Of a stretch of DNA of 26,586 nt, positions 20,175-26,586 are shown one piece after another; position 1 is the stretch's first letter; each line of letters starts with the position of its first letter. A program made the translations under genes and the position numbers. The notes under the pieces were generated by a model that worked only from the letters and a program-made list of their open reading frames with translations, was not told the DNA's origin and searched no databases. This DNA comes from Schoenoplectus triqueter (Eukaryota; Streptophyta; Magnoliopsida; Poales; Cyperaceae), in contig CAXKVV010001272.1 of NCBI GenBank assembly GCA_964058805.1, forward strand, positions 1 to 26,586, read 5' to 3'.

Positions 20175-21441
20175 TCAGACCTCCTTGATCTTGTCAGCAA
20201 ACTCTGTATACAACTGCTCCTGCTTTTGGATCTCATGCTCATCTCTCTCCTCCTCCTCCTCCTTTTCCTCTATTACTGGACAAGAGAAAATAGGGTGTAT
20301 TTCCTCTCTCTCATTTCCGGGAAAAGAAGGGAACCCAAACAGGCTGCTTGTTAACCTCCCAGCTTCCTCTGTCATTCTCTGGACTCCTGCCATGATCCCC
20401 TCTGTCATCCTCTCAATCCCCTCAATGACATTATCTGTTTCCTGCATGACATCTCTCTCCCAGTTTCTTGAACTGGAATATGAGCTGCTTTGCTCCATCA
20501 AGAACTGCATGTTTGAACCCATATCCATTTTATGTTCTGTTATTTCAGTCTTGAACTCGATCACTTCGGTGGGCCTGGAACAAAGACAATAAAATAGTGC
20601 AAAATTGGTGCTGCATCAGTTTAAGGACTGGTGGTCCATACGAAATTCAAGCTATTTAAAAGACGTTTTTAGGCATTACTAGATTACAAGATGTACTTCT
20701 TCACGGTCAAACCTAGGCATGGTGAAGGGCTAAAGCCCTAATCAATAGTTCGGACACCTAAAAAGTGTAAAAAGGTTGTTAAGGACCACCGATAAAGTCG
20801 GGGTACAAATTCAAGATTTATATCTACAGTGGTAGCTGAGTACAATGTCTAAAAATTTCCCAATATATAAAATGATGGCGATTCAATATCAGAATAATTG
20901 GAAAGAACAAATATTAATTTCCTGATATATGGTACACATTCCATTAAGAGTACTCAACCATTTCATATTCAAAGGGGAAGTAGCAGAATTTGACATATTA
21001 ACATGAAAGTAATTTCATTCCCAGGAATATCAATCTGTTCTAACTGTTTTGTTTGATAACTCCTGAATAACAATGAAAAGAGGGTTGATCATTGTAAATT
21101 TCACCAAATTGGAAAAAAAAACGCATTTGCATGTTTGTAATTAGAACACGAGATATCTCTCTGGAAACTCTTTTCACAAGGGTTTCTCATACTTAATTCC
21201 GGTAGGAAACTACACAGAAACCACTCCTAAAGACCGAATGACTAAAATTCTCATCTCACCGACATTATTTCCTCCAAAAATATTCATAAAAACTGAATTA
21301 GTACCTCCCAACGCAATCGCGCAGAGTCTGTATCGTCTTTTCACACCTAAAGACATGCTTTCCAGGCTCGACCTCCTGAGGAACGCAGCGCTGCCTGATA
21401 AACTTTCTTGTCACGCACACGTAGTCATGCCCGTTAGCCAT
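20175..21441 (-). CDS. Mal d 1 / Fra a 1-associated-protein-like protein
   Basis: Two exons on the minus strand, 21441-21305 and 20574-20175, join in an Arg codon (AG^GTAC donor, TTCCAG acceptor) to give 178 residues starting MANGHDYVCV. The conserved core is residues 19-60: VEPGKHVFRCEKT, then LRDCVGRPTEVIE. This pattern (CEKTEEVLRDCLGRP-type) is known from the plant proteins named Mal d 1-associated or Fra a 1-associated protein, which bind PR-10 allergens; their biochemical role is unclear. The second half (MQETDNVIEGIERMTEGIMAGVQRM) is helical and amphipathic and leads into FGFPSFPG, as in that family. A very acidic EEKEEEEERDEHE stretch near the C terminus looks lineage-specific. The tail differs from the family members I know, so the name is a family-level call. 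The intron between the exons is 730 nt. Confidence 0.68.
20575..21304 (-). other. intron of the Mal d 1-associated-like gene
   Basis: A 730-nt AT-rich intron. It contains a short stem AGGGCT-AA-AGCCCT near 20726 and no recognised element. Confidence 0.6.
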
Positions 21442-22231
21442 CGATCTAGGTTACGATATCTCTCTCTTGCAGAGCTGTTTGTTCCTTGGAGCGAAAGCCT
21501 ATGGCGAGAATAGAAGAAACTAGCGGGGTAAAAGATTAAATAAAAGAAATAAAAACACAAGATTTTGGCTTGATGACAATTAACGGAAGGCCCTTAAATA
21601 ATAAGTCGAATCGATGCTTCGAGAAAAATAAAAGAAAAAACACAAAAATGTCGAATCGATGCTTCGAGAAAAATAAAAGAAAAAACACAAAAATGTCGAA
21701 TCGATGCTTCGAGAAAATATACCGAGAGACAGCCGGTGACGCGATAAATCAGGATTGTTATTGAATCTTAAGTGAAGGTCCTTAAATAGAGCCGGAGTAC
21801 TTTCAATGCTCATACTAAAAATAGATTCATATCTATTATTCAATAGTATCAAAATTTATATTTATATTTTAATTAGCTATTTTAATAATCATATAAAATA
21901 TAAAATATAAAAATTCGACGATTAAAATTATCCATCGAATCAATATTAATCCGACGGACATTAAACCCACTCTGCTCCCCCTTAAATAAATGTCTTATTC
22001 CAACGCAAAAGCGTTTTCAGACCGTTTATTTCAAACAACCTTGGAAACCTCTTGTTCTCTACAAAGTTGCAAACATTAAAGTATGTTCTCTTAAAAAATA
22101 ATTTAAATATAGATACAGACATTAAACTATGTTATCTGACAAACAAATTCGATCGGAGGATAGAAATTCTGATCATTTCAAACTGCAGAATATCCCAAAG
22201 AATGCATCCATTTCTAAGGTAGAGATTTACA
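21442..22231. promoter_or_regulatory. upstream region of the Mal d 1-associated-like gene
   Basis: The minus-strand promoter and leader lie here. From 21442 to about 21530 the DNA is GC-richer, with a pyrimidine/purine-rich leader (AGAGAGAGATATCG on the minus strand). Upstream lie the 45-bp tandem repeat (21605-21718), then AT-rich DNA with TTCGACGATTAA and AATCCGACGGACATTAA segments. No gene is seen between 21720 and 22231. Confidence 0.45.
21605..21718 (+). repeat. 45-bp tandem repeat, 2.5 copies
   Basis: Units start at 21605, 21650 and 21695; the third is cut after about 24 bases. Each begins GTCGAATCGATGCTTCGAGA and continues with an A-rich stretch. The first two copies appear identical, which suggests a recent duplication. 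Within each unit TCGAA and TTCGA flank ATCGAT, giving a small near-palindrome. The repeat begins 164 bp upstream of the minus-strand start codon at 21441. Forward-strand translation of the unit (NRCFEKNKRKNTKM) is incidental. Confidence 0.9.
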
Positions 22232-22999
22232 AAAGGGAAGGATCCCTTGATAATTACAATGAGGTTTTAAATAAATATAAAAAAATCTTAAATTTTTTTA
22301 ATATTTTTTTAATTTGTTTAAGTATATCATATCATCATTTTTTTATCATTGATTTTGTTTAAATCTTTTTATCTTCTTCAATCCAAGAATTTATATAAAA
22401 TAGTTTCTCTATTCTCATTTAAAAGAATATTTAAGATGAAACTTAACTCTTAAAATGATCTAACTTTTTCACGTCAATTTATAGATTATTATATATCTAA
22501 TTATATTATTTATTATTATAATAATAATTATTATAATTATTATTATTACTTAGCATTTGAAAATATTATGTCTATATTTTCTTTAATGTGAAATTTTATT
22601 TAAATATATTTTAAATTTTATATTATTGTTATTTATTTGAGGACTGCATAGTCGAGACGAAACCCGAGTTATAGCCCTAGTTGAAAAAAAATTGTAGATG
22701 TGTTCTTTTACTTATAGATTGATAGTTATTTAAATTTCATGTAATTTCATTTTCATTTGATAGCTCATCAAAGACATTCAAAATATTATGTAATTTACAA
22801 CGGTTCTAATTTAACGGTCTTTGATGGACTATCAAATAATAATGAAATTATATGAAATTTGAATCACTATCAATCTATATACAGTAGGACATATCTATAA
22901 GATTTTTTTATTTTTTATTTTTTTCATATTTATTTAAAAAGTCATTGTCAAAATTATCAAGATAGCTATTATCAAATTGACAGGTGACCCCTTCCCTTT
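22232..22999. mobile_element. foldback MITE, copy 2, broken by an insertion
   Basis: The left end AAAGGGAAGGATCCCTTGATAA and right end (GACCCCTTCCCTTT) match copy 1 at 4745-5128. The arms share GTGTTCTTTTACTTATAGATTGATAG (left) and its mirror on the right. A block at 22327-22680 is absent from copy 1 and interrupts the left arm; without it the element is 414 bp, close to the 384 bp of copy 1. No reading frame. Confidence 0.72.
22327..22680 (+). mobile_element. Helitron-like non-autonomous element, copy A (nested)
   Basis: This 354-bp insert lies in the left arm of the foldback copy. It starts A^TCATATCATC and ends GCCCTAG followed by T, which fits Helitron rules (insertion between A and T, 5' TC, 3' CTRR, no target duplication). 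A small stem GACT-GCAT-AGTC (22642-22653) lies 24 bases before the end, where Helitrons have a terminal hairpin. Copy B at 23459-23741 shares both ends and parts of the interior (ATTGATTTTGTTTAAAT, TTATTTGAGGA). The evidence is structural only. Confidence 0.5.
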
Positions 23000-23458
23000 A
23001 CAAAATGCTAGATTTATATATACACACATACGAGTAACGGATTTGATAAAGACAGATTTATTTGTTAAAGATGAGGAATCATTTCATAACAGTTAATTGA
23101 CAATCTTTACAATGATATTTTTCAAAGAACAATATCACCATATTAATTTTATATACATGATATACGCATAACTCAAATCATCCCCACAATGTTGGTTTCA
23201 AATTTGAGCTTTAGTTTTTAAGATTGTGATCAATTTGTTATCTAAAAAGTTGTCAAAGCGATCCCCTCTATTGATTAAATATTTAAGCTGTTAAGCTGTT
23301 TAGTATTTTTTTTATTAGTTAGTATGCTGTTACTTGCTTTAGTAGGAAATAAGAAATTATTTGTCTCAAATATGAACTTTGCAATTTTATGTAATTTAAA
23401 AATCATCGTTTTTAGTTTGTATATAGCTTAATTATTTAGGATTAACTCTTTTAGCCTA
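23000..23458. other. AT-rich intergenic DNA
   Basis: No gene or element could be delimited. A short TTAAGCTG direct repeat occurs at about 23284. Confidence 0.4.
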
Positions 23459-23741
23459 TCATATATGCCACATCATTGATACTTTTCCACTATTGATTTT
23501 GTTTAAATTTTTTTCTTCTACTTCAATCTGATGATTCATATATAATTTCTCTCTCCTCAATTAAACTACAACTCTTTATAAATTATTGTTTTTTCAATTA
23601 TATTATTTATAATAATTATTATTATTAATATTTATTATTGTTATATATATATCTTTAGCATTTAAATAATTTGTGTTTAAATTTTTTTATTAAATATATT
23701 TAAAATTTATTTGAGGATTATTATCGGAGGTACAATCCTAG
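23459..23741 (+). mobile_element. Helitron-like non-autonomous element, copy B
   Basis: Begins A^TCATATATGCCACATCATTG and ends ACAATCCTAG followed by T. It shares its orientation, ends and interior blocks with copy A at 22327-22680, which marks both as one family. The terminal stem is weaker here (GAT-TATT-ATC). No reading frame. Confidence 0.5.
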
Positions 23742-24412
23742 TTAAAAACAATGATGGCGAATCAATTTGAATTAAAAAAATCAGTGACCAAAATTGTATT
23801 GAAAGAACATATGGATAATGGAATAGAACTTAGTTAATTCTTATAGAACTTATATCACTTTAGAGTATATTACATATAGCTCATAAAGTGTCATTTGTGC
23901 TGAAGTCCTTAAATTCTAAAAATATCATTTTGTTTTAAATATATAATTTATAATAAATTGGTCAATGATAGTCATATAATTATCACCGTTAATAAACAGC
24001 AGGTAGAGATTGGATATTACCTATGGTAGCAGCGGCGGATGGAGCAATCTTTTTCAGTGATGTCGTAAACATTAATCGTAAAGGAATTATTTAAAACAAA
24101 TCCAATTTGTAATTTATAATATTTTTATAAATTAAAAATTTGAATTTGATCCAATATTATAAAGGTGGCTCCAACTGGCACTAAAAGATGCAGTTTAAGT
24201 ATTATAAAAAATATTTAAAAATTATCAGACTAATCTATGGACCCTTACATAAAAATAATTATCACCGTTATCAGAAAAAAAAACCCACCAGCATTATCCA
24301 CGGCGAGATAAATATTATATAAATCAATTTCTAATGTCACTTGAAATTGATACAAGTTACCATCAGAATCTAATGTCACACAAATCCTAAGTACAACAAC
24401 AGGACACCACAG
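23742..24412. other. AT-rich spacer downstream of the GST gene
   Basis: No gene is supported. GCAGCGGCGGATGGAGCAAT near 24030 resembles the GGCGGATC-type patch at about 8202, a possible dispersed repeat. The last 100 to 200 bases are presumably the GST 3' UTR. Confidence 0.35.
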
Positions 24413-25394
24413 TCACTTGGAAGCAATGGCACTGATTACCAGCGCAGTGAATTCAACCAGCTTGTCAGAGTCAGGCATGATCTCTTTCACAGCATCATGC
24501 GCACAGAAGCGCTCTGACCATGCAGCCAAACCAGGAACCTTCTCTTCATTCAGAAACCTGATTCCCACTATTTTCTCCACTGCCTTTATCCATCCCAGGT
24601 ACGATCCCACCGAAATATCTAAGTACCCGATGTTATCTCCTCCAAAGAAACTCTTTCCTTTGCTGCACTTCTCAAAGGCCTCTTCAAGTAGCTGGAGGAT
24701 GGAGGCCATTTTCTCTGCCTCTATCTCTATTTCTGTTTCTGGAGCAGTTCCTTTGATCATGGTTCTCAGTTGAAAGATTGAGTCACGGAGCTGATGAAAC
24801 AGCATAAAATTCGGTGATTTTCTTTTTGTCTATTTTATCAATTAGATGTCTTACTGCGGGGTAGATCATCTTATTTTGTTCAATTTATTTTTGTTTCAAT
24901 GAAATAAAATAACTAAATAATTAGTTATAGTCAACAATTGCAACAATTGATTCGTACTGCGTATTAAAGTGAGATTAATTAGTGAAGAACAAGTTTAACT
25001 CAATCAAGAGCATGTAGCATGTATATTATTAAAAGGAAAAGAAATAAGAATACATTTTGATTACCTTCTCATCAATATAGGCAGTCCAAAACCGAGTGAT
25101 AGCACGTTCATAAGGATCGGACGGGACAATGGGCATCCCGGCAGTAGCCCAAGTTTCGGCAATGTACTCAACGATGATCATCGACTCGCATATGGGTGTG
25201 CCGTTGTGAATCAGAACGGGTATCTTCTTGTAAACAGGATTCGATCTCAGCAAGAGCTTGCTCTTCTTCTCAAATGTCTCTTGCAACATTTCATACTCAA
25301 TTCCTTTCAGGTGCAGCGCGATTCGGACTCGCATGACGAACGGGCTCGCCCATCCGCCGATCAGCCTTATCTTATCTGCAGTTGTAGCTGCCAT
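24413..25394 (-). CDS. tau-class glutathione S-transferase (GSTU17/18-like)
   Basis: Two exons on the minus strand: 25394-25065 (110 codons, donor GAGAAG^GTAATC) and 24790-24413 (CTC after TTTCATCAG), giving 235 residues. The N-terminal thioredoxin-fold domain (about 8-86) has LIGGWASPFVMRVRIAL with the catalytic Ser17, and glutathione-site KKIPVL and ESMIIVEYI. The all-helical C domain (about 92-225) has PSDPYERAITRFWTAYIDEK, then EEAFEKCSKGKSFFGGDNIGYLDI. These are tau-class signatures, closest by memory to the GSTU17/18 branch. It would join glutathione to electrophiles in the cytosol during stress. The single phase-0 intron after YIDEK is the tau-class position. Four residues expected after YIDEK are lost if the only in-phase CAG is used (see findings). 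An upstream in-frame TAG (acceptor ending 24830) would instead add 9-13 residues. Confidence 0.9.
24791..25064 (-). other. intron of the GST gene
   Basis: A 274-nt AT-rich intron with a GT donor at 25064-25063. The acceptor used here is CAG at 24793-24791; see the finding on acceptor choice. Confidence 0.65.
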
Positions 25395-26403
25395 TGCAAC
25401 TTCCTTTCAGAATTGCAGTACCAGTTGTGCTTTTTTAATGTGTTCTTATCCTTTGCCCTGGCCCATGGGGATCTTAATTAATTAGAATGACGGTTAATGT
25501 ATGATGCATGATGTATGTATTATTTAAGTTGTATCTTGTGAATAGGCTTTGGTCGGGATTAAAGTTTTACGAGATAACCTCATTTTGTTAACTTAATATA
25601 AAGTAACCATGGTGACGTCAGCACTTGCATCAGTTCTCCGCTTCTGAGGATGTATCCAAGAATTAAAGTTGATGTTGATGAATGATGTGTCCATAATACC
25701 CGTATAATTAAATTTTGTATTGTTTCTTGATCCCGTTATGTTATGTGTGTGGTGTGTACATTCTTTTTAGGGTGAATTGTTCTTACCCATCAAAATTTAT
25801 ATTATTGCATATTTCCCATCTGAATGTAAAATTCATTCTCATTTCCCCTTTTTTCTCATCAAAAAAACAAATTCTTATTTACATAATCATTATTTGTTTA
25901 TCATAAATTCAAATGACCTATTTACCCTCTTAATAAATTAAAATTTCGTTCTTTCTCTTTTTCATTGAACATTTGAGTTGTGCATATATAGAGATCTATA
26001 GAGTTTCTTACGAAATTTACCATCTCTTCGGAAAATATCTTCATAATCTCCAGTACTTTTTTTCTTTTCTATTATTGATTTCAATGCTACTCTGCAGTTT
26101 ATGCGCAGTACTGTTGTCTACCTAAACTAAATTAAGCGGGCGTGTAGAAATACAACATTTTAGTTTTAGTATTGATACGTACTATATTATAGTTATGTAT
26201 CGCTCATCTGTATGTTATTCAAGTTCTATGGTCAATATGTGATGTGGGGGTATTTACATGTCTCAATTTGGTACTGTAGCTTTGCTGTTGTAGTTGTCAT
26301 ACAGTCAGTGACGGGGTCACATGTACAATATCCATACAACTACAATAAAGCTTGATTGGATTTTGTTTTTACAAAAATCGGTTGTTTTAGTATAACGCTC
26401 ATC
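25395..26403 (-). promoter_or_regulatory. GST promoter and upstream intergenic DNA
   Basis: The first 250 bases are the likely promoter and leader, including TGACGTCA (25613-25620) and CCATGG-flanked patches. Further out is AT-rich DNA with no gene; the short frame at 25715-25906 shows no family features. Confidence 0.45.
25613..25620. promoter_or_regulatory. TGACGTCA bZIP/TGA-factor site in the GST promoter
   Basis: A perfect 8-bp palindrome TGACGTCA lies 219 bp upstream of the GST start codon. TGACG is the core of as-1 elements, bound by TGA-class bZIP factors, which drive induction of many tau GST genes by xenobiotics and oxylipins. Only one full site is seen, not the usual tandem pair. 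The role is inferred. Confidence 0.5.
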
Positions 26404-26586
26404 TAGAGTATTGAAATGGACCGGACGGTCCGACCATCCCGAACCGGACCGTGACCGTGAACCGGACCGGACCGGACCGTGGCCGGACCGTGTCCTATCA
26501 CGGTCCGGTCCAACGGTGGGTCGGTCCTCCCTTCACCCGAAAATGGACCGTGCCGACCCGTCCCGTGCCGACCCATGGACCGGACC
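26404..26586. mobile_element. left part of a GGACCGG-array element, cut by the window end
   Basis: Starting near TAGAGTATTGAAATGGACCG, the DNA switches from AT-rich to about 65% GC, with repeated GGACCGG, GACCGTG and CGGTCC motifs in both orientations. The start TAG...GAAATGGACC and the dense short-motif array resemble the ends of the hAT-like elements at 4263 and 9218. The right end and target duplication lie outside the window, so the class is tentative. Confidence 0.5.

Noticed and set aside
24417..24773. Plus-strand frame opposite the GST gene
   Set aside because: It is antisense to an exon with clear tau GST motifs.
1..26586. tRNA, rRNA, CRISPR array, bacterial operon or autonomous transposase genes
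   Set aside because: No cloverleaf with A/B box words, rRNA blocks, regularly spaced repeats, operon-style spacing or transposase/reverse transcriptase motifs were seen.

Overview
This window is nuclear DNA from a flowering plant, very probably a dicot. It has intron-split genes with GT-AG borders, proteins that match plant-only families (tau-class GST, beta-D-glucan exohydrolase, RHF2A-type RING ligase, chloroplast SPA-type zinc-finger protein), AT-rich intergenic DNA, and many small non-autonomous DNA transposons. I cannot name the species. All gene models below come from reading frames and splice-site phase only. No transcript evidence was available.  Layout: (1) 1-1312, + strand: 3' end of a GH3 beta-glucosidase / beta-D-glucan exohydrolase gene, cut by the left window edge, with a separate last exon coding for a hydrophobic tail. 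(2) 1961-3514, + strand: a complete four-exon gene for a 151-residue plastid-type protein with one membrane segment and four DnaJ-like CxxC repeats (SPA family). (3) 3515-11006: 7.5 kb with no gene, a mosaic of short transposons. It holds a TTA-flanked Harbinger-like MITE, hAT-like elements (two with exact 8-bp target duplications), a foldback element, a large imperfect inverted repeat with a hAT-like copy inside it, and a Tourist-like MITE just upstream of the next gene. (4) 11631-15317, + strand: a complete seven-exon RHF2A-type RING-H2 E3 ligase gene (370 residues), including one GC-AG intron. (5) 15318-17414: downstream and intergenic DNA. (6) 17415-19235, - strand: a speculative chain of three phase-compatible small exons of unknown function, overlapped and neighboured by unusually GC-rich patches. 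(7) 20175-21441, - strand: a two-exon gene for a Mal d 1 / Fra a 1-associated-protein-like protein, with a 45-bp tandem repeat upstream. (8) 22232-24412: a second copy of the foldback family, broken by a Helitron-like insertion, plus a second Helitron-like copy. (9) 24413-25394, - strand: a tau-class glutathione S-transferase gene with a perfect TGACGTCA site in its promoter and an unusual intron acceptor. (10) 25395-26586: upstream DNA, ending in a GC-rich GGACCGG-array element cut by the right edge.  The genes are ordinary unlinked plant housekeeping and stress genes and do not form a pathway. I did not find a convincing new biological system. The most interesting material is the transposon layer (several families with arrays of short motifs near their ends, nested insertions, readable target-site duplications), the unresolved 17.4-19.2 kb minus-strand locus, and the possible acceptor shift in the GST gene.
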